From: Lasiosphaeria ovina
Lineage: Eukaryota; Ascomycota; Sordariomycetes; Sordariales; Lasiosphaeriaceae
Assembly (NCBI GenBank): GCA_033439765.1
Contig: JAULSN010000003.1
Span: forward strand, 3,844,001-3,908,000
Direction: 5' to 3'
Length of the DNA: 64,000 nucleotides
Shown piece by piece: positions 20,613-32,083 of this stretch (position 1 is the stretch's first letter; each line of letters opens with the position of its first letter). Below the pieces are notes generated by a model. The model worked only from the letters and a program-made list of their open reading frames with translations. It ran no database searches and had not been told where the DNA came from. The translations under genes and the position numbers were made by a program.

Positions 20613-21918
20613 CTAATTGGCTTCGTTTGCAGCTAGCTCGTAGTGCTCATCCATGTTGATCCACGAGTCCCATGAGTCCCCAATCCCCCCACCTGGCGTG
20701 CCGATATTGCTCGCTTCGCCCACAAACTCGACATTCTTGTTGCTGGGATGTGGATGAAGGGTATTGAAGAATTCAGGGACGTCGCCTTGGCCATGCTCAT
20801 TCCCAATCCCATGTGCGAGGCCGGGAATACTAGTGATGGGGGAGGCCGTATTGTGTTTGTCTTCAAGTGAGATTGAGGGCATCCAATAGTGCGGCTCCGA
20901 CCCCGCAAGTTCATTTATCGGCCCGGCGAAGAAATATTCCGCCAACCGAAGGTTTATGTCATCTGTTGCCACCGCCTGACCCTCGGGTTGAATATCCGAG
21001 TTGAAAGCGTCCACAACATGGCTTGGTGCTGTGGAGAGCGAAGGGTCCACGAGATAGCTCGCATATGAATGCCGCCGGTCCTCTGATGTATAGGAAAAAG
21101 GAGGTGTATATCTCGACGGAGGTGTGCCGGTGCTACCCGAGCCCGGTGTCAAGACCGGCGGAGAGGCGTTTGCTTCAAGCGAGGCATGCAGACCAAGAGG
21201 AGAAGGGTGATGATAGTGACCGGCTGGGAGTTGGTGTGAGGACATGGGCATGTTCTGTGTAACCGGGTATGATCTGTCACGCGGATATTCCATTGACGTG
21301 GCTTGGTATGTTTGCGGAAGGGGGAACTGATGCGATGACTGGGCCGAGTGCTCGGGTGGAAGGTTCTGCAGATACATGGACTGTGTCGAGGCTTGAGTGA
21401 GGCGGGCGGCACCAGGAAACTGTTCTTCAAACTGACGATTAACCTCGGCCTGATGTACCAAGCTGGCCATGGCAACACGGTTCGTGATGTAGGCATTGAC
21501 GCGGTTGTTCATGTTGCTGGACGATGTGCGGAAGTGGGCGTGGAGATTTCGATAGGAGCGTGGCATATCTTCGTCTTCCTCTTCGTACATCTCCTCCTTC
21601 ATGACGATCTCCTCAGAGATCTTGAATCCCTTGCCTGTACGTCTCTTGTGAATATCAGAAGCCATTTTTGCCGACTGGACGCGGGCCTCGACGCTACGGT
21701 CTGATCTGCGAGAAGCTGCGATATAGGCTCGCTCTTGGTTTTCCTCGTGGGTGCGCTCGGTCTGCATGATAGGCTTTAGTTAGCAAATCGAATAGACTCG
21801 AGGCTGGTGACGACAGCCATCCATCAATAGGGCACGCGGTACCTACCCTACGTTGCATGGGAGGGATGCTGGCGGGAGCCGGGGCGGGAGCCGACTCGTC
21901 TAGGGAGCGTTTGCGCAT
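20613..21918 (-). CDS. Unassigned protein, two exons, polar and probably nuclear
   Basis: Exon 1 (21847 upward) and exon 2 (20613-21761) join across an 85-nt intron with GTAGGT donor, GCTAAC branch and CAG acceptor, phase 0. From the first in-frame ATG at 21918 the product is about 406 residues. The open frame continues upstream to a GTG at 21999 (VASITSSSRAANQ-like) before a stop, so an upstream exon or a lost ATG is possible. The N-terminal third is charged and helical (TERTHEENQERAYIAASRR, KRRTGKGFKISEEIV, MYEEEDEDMPRSYRNLHAHF). The rest is rich in Ser, Pro, His and Gln and looks disordered. MRKRSLDE could be part of a nuclear signal. No domain is recognised; a transcriptional or scaffold role would be a guess. 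Confidence 0.6.
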
Positions 21919-24916
21919 CGGAGAGACCGAGGATGCGAGAGCTAATGGCTGGTTGCCTTTCTGGTTTGCCGCTCTGCTACTGCTGGTGATGGATGCCACA
22001 GGGTTATCGACTCAGTGACAGAGAGCAAGACTACGCCACAGAGCCAAGCTCAAGGCAACCGATGACTGATGATGACTCGACTATCTCCCGGGGTTGGGAG
22101 GAAGCGTAATATATGCGCCAGGGACGGCGTACGAGGCACCGGATGTCGATCGTGACATGCAGCTAGGGCAGGCGCTACGGCAGACGCCTTGTTGAGCGGG
22201 ATGCTAACGCCCCCGACCTGAGAAGACCCAAGAAAAACACAAAGTATAATGGCCCCGCGTGGTGACTGCCTGCGAAGAAGCTTGAGCTAGGACACTGCAA
22301 GCTCTTGCCTAGATCTAGCGAGCTCCAGCTCCAGCTCCCGGGGGTTTCTGTGGGCTGCCCGAGGTGCTCCAGGTGATACGGGAACTTGGTGAGACTCCCG
22401 CCTCCAAGGCAAGGTATCTAGGAATAAACTCGAAGCTTGAGTGGAGAAGGAGGGGCTAGAGAACCTACACTCCAGTCAGAGCGAGGAAGAAAGAACGATG
22501 GGGAAGAAGTGAAGAGGGTGGAAGGCGAGAGAAGTCAGAGTCGGGAGGAAGGGGCCATGCGTGGCATATGGCAAATGGCAAATGGGATACGGCACACACA
22601 GCACATCTTGTAGTGCCATGTACTTCCGTCGAACATTAACGGAGATCCATGGACCCGAACTACCTTACCTATGGCGAACAAGCGTGGAGAGAGGGGGCAC
22701 TGCTCCCTCCCTGGAGCCCACAAAGCCGTGCCATTTGCCTGCCACTCGAGGGGGGCGCCATATCCGCACTGGATTGGATTGGGAAAGCCAGCAGAAAAAG
22801 AGTTGAGGTGGTTTGTTAGGCAAGGTAGGTGCGTTGTGGTAGCTGCTGGTGTTTTCGGTCGGATTCTGGTTGGATCCACACAGCGCCCTCGATCCGGGGC
22901 AGAACTTGGCTCGGTGGGGAGACGGCGCTGGATCGATCGCGATCAAGGAACCTTCGTTTCGTTACGTCAAGCTGGGCCATCCAAGTACCTCTGCCCCCCC
23001 CTTGCCCCCTTGCCTGCCTACGGAGTAGGTCAGGTCATTGCAGGTGACCGACCCCCTGTCCTTTTGCAGTGGCCGACCCGACCCGCTCGCCTGGTCCTTC
23101 CTCTTCTCTGAGGCCGAACGCGGTAGACCCACATCGAAACATTGAGGACCCCGCACTCACTCAATCATCAGTCAAGTGGTTGAAGCCTCTCCCAATTATC
23201 CCAAGTACTATCAACAGGAAACCACTGGAGCACCTTTACTTAGTCTGGGTCCTTCCCTAGAGTCTTGGACGCCGTTTGGTCTCACTCAAAACCTCGATTG
23301 TTGGAGAAGTCCGGAGATTCACTTTACTTGAGTGGAATCTAATTCCAGTGTTCTTCTAGTAGGAGCTAATGCGTGGTAATTACTTACCAAGAGACGCAAC
23401 ACGCTCAAAACTTTAAATACCACCTCAATCACAACTTTGCGGGTATAGGCAGGGTCCTGGCAGGAGAGCACTATCGCTCGTCTCGCCTCCTTTCAACTGC
23501 GGCCGCCGGCAATAGACGGGAATCCCAATTCCAAAAAGTGTTGGACCGGTCTAGCAATGTGCTGGTTTGTCTGAGGCGGCCCAGAGTTGGTTTCCGCTGC
23601 TACAGCTTGCTGGTTTCGGCAGGGCACGGTATTATGTCCAGGTAGAAGCAGGTATCGAGGTATTGGACCCGGTATCCTTCCCACAAGACACCTTAGACAC
23701 TTGACTGTGGATAGAATCGGCAATATGGGTTGAGAACCAAAGCATTCGCGGCTTCATCTGGCAATGGGAGGGCATTTGTGAAGTCTTTTGCATAGGCGAA
23801 GTTTTTAGAATGGTCCCCTTAAACCAGAGTAGATCTGTGCCGATTTGAAGATCCAATTGGTGGGCTCCGATGTTGGTTTCCAATGCCCGCGCTGTCGGGA
23901 AGATCCACACGAAAAAAAAATTTCTTCGATCCCGCCCAAAACCGAGAGCGCAGATCGGCAGCCTTTTCACTTATTGTAGCAATAGCTCGGCAATTGCGGC
24001 TCCCTTGAAGTTTGAAGACTAGCACACTGAATCAATCACCCCACGCACCAAAAGCAACTCTCTCACGCGGCGTGATTATCACCCATTGCTTCCTGTGCGA
24101 GGCGCCGTGGTGCAAACAAAAGCATTCCGTAGGTAGGTGGATACCTGACATCATTGTGGCGCAGAGCCCGATGTCCGGCTCTGGCTGTCTTTTGATTGCG
24201 GAATGATACGGGGCCACGGGCAGACTGTGGAGGTGCAAGCCCACGCCCAAGACACAGCTTCGCGGAGGTTCTGCTCCGGCTGGGGGGAAGCTTTCTGGCT
24301 AGGTACTTGGTGCTGGCCGACGTGCTTAACAGTTTAGAGGGAAAGCCCAGCGGGCCAATCAAAGCCCCACGTAACTAAGACGCGAATTCCCTGCTTTTCC
24401 GCGCCTGCACATCAGTCCTGTTGTCGAATCACAAGCCTGCAGGCTCACGCCCGGAGACAATCCTCCTGCCCCCCAGCCATTTGGTTTGACCCGTTGTTTT
24501 TGGTCCCCAGCGAAAGGAGACAGCCGACTGGCCTCTTTCTGTGCAACTCCAGAATGGGAAACTTGAAAATCCCATCCCATGTCGCATGGAATTTTTTTTC
24601 GTTTGGACCCTTCTCGCCCCCTTCGGACGGATTTACACCCAGCTAGTCCCTTTTTTCCTGCTGCACGTCGTCGACCGGCTTCTGATTCCAAACTGCACAC
24701 CCGGACGGGAAAGTCTGTCCCGAACCACATGCCATTTTCAAATAAACGCAGCTTCACTAGTCCCGGGTCTTGCCGTCGCCACCTCAGTTTGTGTGGGGTA
24801 CCTTGCTAGGGGGCTTGAACCAGTGACGCTGCTTACCGGGAAGGAAGGGCGAACGACCCCTGAATTTGGATTTCGGCCTGCCGAGACAGAGCTGTCGGCC
24901 TGTCTGCCCTACCCTA

Positions 24917-25167
24917 GTGCAGTCCCTGAATGTTTGTTGGCGTGGTACTTTCCAAGATCCAAATGGCCTTAGTATTTTACGACTCGCCGTAAAGGTTTTT
25001 CGCTAAGGGAGGTAATAGCTATTTGAATCCCTTTTTTGGAATCCTAGAGGTCTATTCCTTCTCTCCTATTGAAGACCCTTCCTGGTCGGTTCATTTGTAA
25101 TTTTTTTTTTTCCTTCGTAAGTACCACGCCAGCGAACATTCAGGGATTGGATTGTAGGTGGATGCAC
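24917..25167. mobile_element. MITE-like element, copy 1
   Basis: The left arm (24917-24950) contains CCCTGAATGTTTGTTGGCG and then TGGTACTT. The right arm (25119-25167) is its reverse complement with few changes (AAGTACCACGCCAGCGAAC and on to CAGGGATTGG). The inner 170 bp has no coding frame. A second copy at 37561-37800 shares both arms and parts of the interior. Length, terminal inverted repeats and lack of coding capacity fit a miniature inverted-repeat transposable element. The left arm seems to lack a short AATCC segment present in the other three arms. The target-site duplication is not clear; flanking TA dinucleotides are present. Confidence 0.7.
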
Positions 25168-25562
25168 AACCCACGCCCACGAGCTTTGCGTTGGGAATAG
25201 CTACGAGCTAGTGCGAGCAGCATGTGAGAGTCCGCGCCCAAGTCTCAAGTAAGGAGCCCAATCACCGCGACTGGCCTAAAGACTGGCCTAGGACTTCGCC
25301 TCGGACAATTTCGAGGAGCCACCTCACGTCGATTCGCGTTTGATCAAGAATGTGAACCACCGTAAAGTCCCCCCTTTTTTTCTATAGGCATGTCAAGCTC
25401 CACTGTTCTGGTCAGGATCTTGGTTAGACAGACAATATTGAAGCTACGCCGGTTTGAAGGGAGGCCGGGGGTCCGAAAGCGCGGCACTTCGCAGAAGGCT
25501 TCTATACCTAGTTGATGGGAAGGCGTGGATTTGGAGGAGGCTAGAACATCTGTTGAAGAATC

Positions 25563-25641
25563 AGCCCGACGTGGGAGGGGGTCGAACCCACAACCTTGAG
25601 ATTAAGAGTCTTACGATCTACCGATCTGGTGAAGTCGAGTT
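25563..25641 (-). tRNA. tRNA-Lys(CTT)-like sequence, probably degenerate
   Basis: Read on the minus strand, the 3' half matches a lysine tRNA closely: anticodon arm TAAGACTCTTAATCT with CTT at the anticodon position, then a B-box GGTTCGACCCC and a 3' end GTCGGGCT. The 5' half is poor. The D-stem does not pair (CACC against GATC), the acceptor 5' strand AACTCGA pairs with one mismatch and one wobble, and the T-arm region carries about four extra bases (CCCTCCCAC). It is therefore likely a tRNA pseudogene or the head of a tRNA-derived SINE rather than a functional tRNA. Confidence 0.45.
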
Positions 25642-26075
25642 AGGATGGAATTCTGCTGTGTTGGGGCGTTCGGAAGTCATGGTGGGTGGACTCACTGAGC
25701 TAGCCGGGCTTTTCATTGCTGGGTTGAAATCCTGAACAAGTCATCCTGGCTTATACATTCAGCAGCATGTTATGGTTTGGGTCTACAAGATCATGGCCCA
25801 CGCGATATTGCATGCGCCAGAGCTCCATCCCTAGGTGAGGAAGAGAGATCTTGAGCATACTCAACAAACACTATTTCACTGAAAAGGTCTATACACTTGA
25901 CCAGGTCGGTAGGCAGTAGGAAACCAGCAAGGGTCACTAGTAATGTTCCATTGAATCGGAAAAAAATGTGTTATTTGACAAAAAAGTCTACACCAACCTC
26001 CCAAACGCCGTGCTTTCTACAACCCACAACGAAATCCGTCGTCAACTCGTAAGGTTTTCAACCCTTCCGTCTCTT

Positions 26076-28595
26076 TCACGACGTCAACTTGGTCACAGTC
26101 TGCTTCCACAGCCCAGTGTGGGGCCACTTCCACTGGTTGAGGAACGGGGGGTCAATGCCCGTCTCGAAGGCCTCGTTGCGCGCCTTGATCTGGTCGTTGA
26201 GCAGCACCTCGCGGGCCGCAGAGCCGCGGTTGTGAAGATTCGGCATGCGGTCAATGGCATCCATTGCCAAGCTGAAGCGGTCCGTCTGGTTACGGATGGC
26301 CAGTTCGAGCGGGGTATCGATGTTGCCCTTCTCCTTGTAGCCGCGCACGTGCAGGTTATGCGAGCCGGGCCGCTTGTAGGTCAAGCGGTGGACCAGCCAC
26401 GGGTAGCTGTGGAAGTTGAAGATGATGGGCCTGTCGTTTGTGAATATTGATGTCCACTCTTCGTCCGTCAGGCCGTGCGAGTGGTCGACGTGTGAAATGA
26501 GCTTGAACAGGTCGACCACATTGACGAAGCGGATCTTGAGCTCCGGGAAGTGTTGGAGCAACAGGTCGACGGCTGCCAGGGCCTCGTGAGTGGGAATGTC
26601 TCCGCAGGCGGCCATGACCAAGTCGGGCTCCTCGCCAGCGTCGGTGCAAAACTGCGGCCAGATACCTATGCCCTTGGTGCAGTGGATAACCGCCTCTTCC
26701 ATGGTCAAATATTGCAGGTGCTCTTGCTTATCTGCAACAATGACGTTGACATAGCTGGTCGAGCGCAGGCAATGGTCCATGCAGCTCAACAAGCAGTTGC
26801 CATCGGGCGGCAAGTAGATTCGGACAACATCGGGGCTCTTGTTTGCAACGACGTCGAGGAAGCCCGGGTCTTGGTGGGTGAAGCCGTTATGGTCTTGTCT
26901 CCACACCACGGCAGTCAGAAGGATGTTGAGTGAGGCGACCTTGGCGCGCCATTCGACCTCAAGACACTTCTCGAGCCATTTGCAGTGCTGTATCGAGTTA
27001 GCAAGTTTGGTTCAGCATGTTGAAAGCAGATGTTCAGCACGTACCTGGTTGACCATGGAGTCAATGACGTGGATGAAGGGCTCGTAGCTGTTCAGCAGAC
27101 CATGACGGCCGCTGAGAATGTAACCCTCCAGCCAACCCTCACAGGTGTGCTCCGAGAGGATCTCCATGACGCGGCCTTCCATTGCCAAGTTGCCGCCGTC
27201 CTGGTCCTCTTCAAAGTACTCGCCCATCCAGACTTTCTTTCCCGCTTGATACACGTTGGCTAGCTTGTTGGACTCGGTCTCATCGGGGCCAAAGAGACGG
27301 AAGTTGGTAGGGTTCTGGGCCATTATGTCGCGCAAGAAGAGCGCCATGTTGCTCATGCTGGCATCCATGGTCGATGCCGACTTCTCCACGCGGATGGCGT
27401 AGTTGCGGAAATCTGGCATCTTGAGCGGCTTCCTAATGATGCCGCCGTTGCCCACCGGGTTGGCGCTCATGCGAGCATTGCCGGTTGGGCAGAGCGCCTT
27501 CAGCTCCGGGCTGATCTTGCCGTTGGCAAAGAGGCGTTCGGGCTCATAGCTTCGCATCCACTTCTCGAGCAGCTTGAGATGCTCGGGGTTGGTATGGACG
27601 TCGGTGATGGGGACTTGGTGGGCGCGCCAGAAGCCCTCGAGATACTTGTCGTCAATCTTCCGGGGGCCGGTCCAGCCCTTGGGGGTGCGGAGAATGACGA
27701 CTGGCCACATCGGCCTGAATGCTTTCCCGGAGTCTCTGGCTTGTTTCTGGAACTTCCTGATCTCGACGACGCAGTGCTCGAGGGTTGCGGCCATGGCCTG
27801 GTGCATCGACTCGACATCATCGCCCTCGACAAAGTACGGCTGGTAGCCGTAGCCAAGGAAGAGGTTCTCGAGCTCCTTGTGGCTGATGCGGGCAAGGACT
27901 GTGGGGTTGTTGATCTTGTAACCGTTCAAGTGCAGGACGGGCAAGACGGCACCGTCGGTGATGGGGTTGAGGAACTTGGTGCTATGCCACGAGGTGGCCA
28001 GCGGGCCAGTCTCGGCCTCGCCATCGCCCACCATGGTCAAGGCAATCAGGTTCGGGTGGTCAAAGACGGCGCCAAAGGCATGGGATATTGAGTAGCCGAG
28101 CTCGCCGCCCTCGTGGATGCTGCCCGGGGTTTCTGGGGTGGCGTGGGAGCCGATGCCGCCGGGGAAGGAAAACTGCTTGAAAAACTTCTGCATGCCCTCC
28201 TCGTCCTCCGAGGTTACGGGATAGACCTCGGAGTAGGTTCCCTCGAGATAGGCCTGGGACAGGACGGCTGGGGCACCGTGGCCGGGGCCGGAAATGTAGA
28301 TGGAATCGAGGTCATACTTCGTTATCAGACGGTTGAAGTGCATCCACGTGAAGATCTGGCCAGGGGCAGAGCCGAAGTGGCCGAGGAGTCTGGCTTTGAG
28401 GTGTTCTTTCTTGAGCGGCACCTTGAGAAGCGGGTTTTCGCGGAGGTAGATCATGCCGAGGCTGAGATACAGACTGGCCTTGAAGAAGTCATTGTATTTT
28501 TCGATTTGGTCTTTGGAGAGGGGGGCTCCCTTGACGGTCGAGCGAGCAGGCCCGTAGGCGCTGATGCTCTTCGGCTCTTCCTTGGTGTCGCCCAT
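26076..28595 (-). CDS. xfp: Phosphoketolase (xylulose-5-P / fructose-6-P)
   Basis: Exon 1 (27045-28595) and exon 2 (26076-26987) join over a 57-nt intron (GTACGT..CAG, phase 0) into 820 residues, the expected family length. Diagnostic phosphoketolase features are SGPGHGAPAVLSQAYLEGTY near residue 100, EGGELGYSISHAFG near 161 and the thiamine-diphosphate/Mg motif GDGEAETGPLATSWH near 188. Further matches are RTPKGWTGPR and RPIIFNFHSYPWLVHRLTY near the C-terminus. The enzyme is cytosolic and cleaves xylulose 5-phosphate (and often fructose 6-phosphate) with phosphate to acetyl phosphate plus a smaller sugar phosphate, diverting pentose carbon to C2 units. The usual partner genes, acetate kinase and phosphotransacetylase, are not in the window. 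No sign of damage. Confidence 0.96.
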
Positions 28596-31500
28596 ATTGA
28601 AGCCCGCCTGGGGGAAGCAGCGTTTTTCTGGCTTGATGTTGTGAGTGGTTCGAAGACAAGGCCTTCAGGTGCTTTGAATTGAGACTCGGACCGAGGAGAG
28701 CGAGGGAACAAGAGAGGGAGCGGATTCGTCTTTATATTTGGCCACGCGCATACTACCTGACAAATGTAGCACCATTTCGTATCTATCTTGCCTTAGGTAC
28801 AGCAGCACCTTAGCTCCATCCTGGGCGGCTCCGAGCCTAGGCACAAACCTGTGGTATGGACGGACCTTACCACGCCTCTAGGAGCGGGCCGATTTGCGAA
28901 GAGTCCATTGCCCAGCGTTCAGCGGCCAACCAGACCCCCGGCAGGGAAACGTGGATGGCCTTTTTGCGGCGTTATCGCCAGTAGCATCTCGCCGGGAAGA
29001 AGAGGCCCACCCGGACCATCAGAGCATTCGATCCGTTTCAACTTACACGCCCGCACATTCTCGCGGGGCACACCTGAGAACGGCTGGGACCCACAAAAGG
29101 TGGTCTGATGAAGGAGCTTGGACCCAATGTGCGTTGCCAGCCAGCCAACCACAGCGCAGCGCAGCTTGCTCACTCGTCATCGCTGCGGGGTGCTGTGCAC
29201 CTTTGGGCAGGAACAGACAGGAAGCGATGTTGGAAGAGACGCTACCAGCCGGCCATTGCTCGAGAAGCTGTTGAGAAACCATGGAAGCTGTCCGCATGAA
29301 GCATTAAGCGGTGGGCAAGATGACTGCAGTCCGGATTGACCTTGAGTTGAGCTGTCAAACGAGCGAAGTTATCCAACAGTACCTCTTGGTACGTCATCAA
29401 CAGGTAGGGACTGTGGATGGTCCCCAATGTACATGGGCAATCGGGTGGCACAATCGAGCGGCATGGAACCAGAGGGCTGGACCCCGCGCCCCTTGCCAAG
29501 AGAGCCCTGCCTTCGGGGGCCTGCGTCGGTCAGGCTCGGGCGGGTTACGAAACCGAACCACAGCACCACACCACCTGATTCCCGGCGGTTGGCCCCGGTA
29601 AAGCCATTTGCCCCCGGGCTAGAACGCTCCACGCTAAATCGTCCCATCGACAGGGTCCCATCGGGCCTACGAAGGTACAGACATACAGATAATACGTGTA
29701 AGAATATTAGCACGTATGGTTTACCAATTACAGGACGGCCGTTCCCTACGGATTACCTTATCTTGTGTATTCGGAGTACTCTGTATGCATACAATATGGA
29801 TCACATGCAGGAAGAATCCGCTGTCGAAGGGGCAGGGTGAAGCACACACGAACCCGAACCGTATGGCAAAGTTACAGGACGGTATGCACGGAGTAACGGG
29901 AATACAGAGTCAGGTTGTCGGAGACGGCCACAGTCCGTCCAGTACCTACCGCACCTCAGCCCCAACAACCGTGGGGGGCTTGGCAGCTTCGATTTGCCCT
30001 TCAGCAGGTTTGGTCTCGACCCCGCCGAAGCATCAATAGGCTGAGATCGGTCAGGCCACAGGCAGGTTGCCTGCGCAGTGTCAGTACGTTGCTGATTGAG
30101 AGACCCGGAAATCGCGGGAATGTCCTAGCCAAAGTATGAAGCGAGTGTCTGGTGGCTCATGGCATGACACCTATAGCCAAAGACAGAATTTTCTTCACAG
30201 CCTGTAAGTATCTGCTCGTCTGTCCCGAATCCCAACCTAGCCGAGCCTGAATCTTGTTCTCGAGACTCGAACTAATCAAGAAAATAAGATGGATAAAGCA
30301 GGCGCCTGGGTAGCTCGACGAGAAGACCGAGACTTTGCTCCTGAATTATGTCCCTTACTATGTCGCGGGATAAATTAGTGCTCTAGGAGCGACTTCCCGA
30401 GCTAGACTTGTCACGAAAGTGAAATGGCTTATTCCCATCACCATACCCACACTAAAATGGACACAATTAAGCATTTCTGTTTTTATAGGTAGTTTCATAT
30501 TTCGGAATTTACAGCTCGAGTCAACCGTGCCCCTTTGCCTAAAATCATCCAGACCTTCCTTGCTTTATAAATCCTGCCCTCACCTAGCAGCACGGCGCCC
30601 GCTTCTGGAGAAAGAAGATGCCGAGGGAGTAAATAAACCACAAAGCATCAGAATAGTATATAGACCCAGAGAACAGCGCGAGATATGAGTTGGGACACGA
30701 TAGATATGAGGAGAGGGAAAAAAATAAAGATCCTCATGATTGAACATCGCAAGGCGATATTTCTGCCATCCCGACACACAGTGACATTGTAGAAAACTCG
30801 AGCTTGAAAAAAACAAAACAAGACGGAGACTGAAAAGTAGAAAGAGAAAACCGCCGCCCGGACCAGCCGAAGATTCGCACATCCTGCCCCGACACCGTTT
30901 TCATTGCCCGACTCAAAACAGAACGGACCTTCCTATCGTACCATACTCATCACCACTACTAACCGCCACCATCACCAGCCTGTAGAGACATAGACACACC
31001 TCTACTACTTAGTATACAGTAGTAGTAGATGGGTAGCTCTGTCCCCGTCTTTCTCTTCCCCAAATTCCGTCCAAAGGGGAGGAAGGCAAGGTTAAGGCGG
31101 GAAGACGAACAGGCACCAAGGCACCCCGTCAGTCTCTCGACAAGTCATGAACCCTCATGACTCGTCTATCCACGACCAACCATAAAAAAAACCTGACCAT
31201 ATCCTTCCACTGAATCTTCGTCGTCGTGCCGTCGTCTATGAGGGAAAAACCATCCACCACCAACCCGGTTCCCTTTGCGAATTGCATTATATTACGATTT
31301 GAAAAAGCATGTAAAAAAGAAGGTAGAAACGGACAGAAAAAGGCCGACAAATAAAGACCCATTCCTTGTTTGGAATCTTGAGACTGGCCAACCGCCAACC
31401 GAAATATGCCAAAACCCCAACTGCCCGCTCGCACATCTTCTTGGCCGTACGCCCGTGCCCACAGAAAAAGTAACAGGAAAGGGGAAGGAGACCCCACCAG

Positions 31501-32083
31501 ACCAATCAAGACAGGAAAATAAACAAGAGACCGTTGGCTGCTGAAAACGACGAGAGGGTATTTTTCCCAGAAGCCGTAGTTACAAAACTGAAACAGGATC
31601 AAATAACCCTACAAAAAATGACAAAGCGCGCTAGCCTGTGTGTTTGAGAGGGGAGAAACAAGATATTAACATGAAAAATGGACCCCAGAGAAGAGGGAAG
31701 GGGGAAAAAACACTTGGTAGGTTAGAGAGGGGGAGTCGAGACCGCAGAGTTTTCCACTATGCACCTATTCGACAAAGCTCCATCGGGGTATTTGTCGGTG
31801 TCACGAAACGAGGCAGGAAGAAAGAAGAGCGAGCCAGCGGCTGTTGATGCGCTGCTACGACCCCTAAAATTGCAGGGAACAGGATTATGGCGAGACCGAT
31901 AGGCATGGGCGAAGGGGGAAACTGGATAACAAGCGACGGTGGTATCAAAGCCGGACTGTTGTGCAAAGGAAACTCCGGAACTCCGACTCCAAGAGGCTGC
32001 GAACGCCATGTTGTTGTGAAAGCCACAGGAGGCCCGAGACCGTCTCATCATAATGGAAGGCATTGCCATAGCGAGCGATGTGT
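28596..32083. other. Gene-free interval of about 3.5 kb
   Basis: It lies between the phosphoketolase start and the RasGAP stop, so it holds the phosphoketolase promoter (a TATATTT stretch near 28733) and the RasGAP 3' UTR. Open frames such as 29427-29840 and 31129-31602 have no recognisable domain. Nothing else is supported. Confidence 0.45.

Larger units (their letters stand above)
21919..26075. other. Gene desert of about 4.1 kb
   Basis: No convincing gene on either strand. Short frames such as 24541-24972 (+) and 23632-23970 (-) lack family resemblance. Supported contents are the MITE-like element at 24917-25167 and the tRNA-Lys-like sequence at 25563-25641. One copy of TACGGAGTA lies at 23019-23027. 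The left part holds the promoter of the minus-strand unassigned gene. Confidence 0.5.

Noticed and set aside
24781..24850. GGTTCAAGCCC (minus strand) as a tRNA B-box
   Set aside because: No pairing acceptor or anticodon stem could be built around it.
24541..24972. 143-codon plus-strand ORF in the gene desert
   Set aside because: It runs into the left arm of the MITE-like element and has no domain; spurious.
29427..29840. 137-codon plus-strand ORF
   Set aside because: Basic, low-information product overlapping other frames on both strands; no splice partners.
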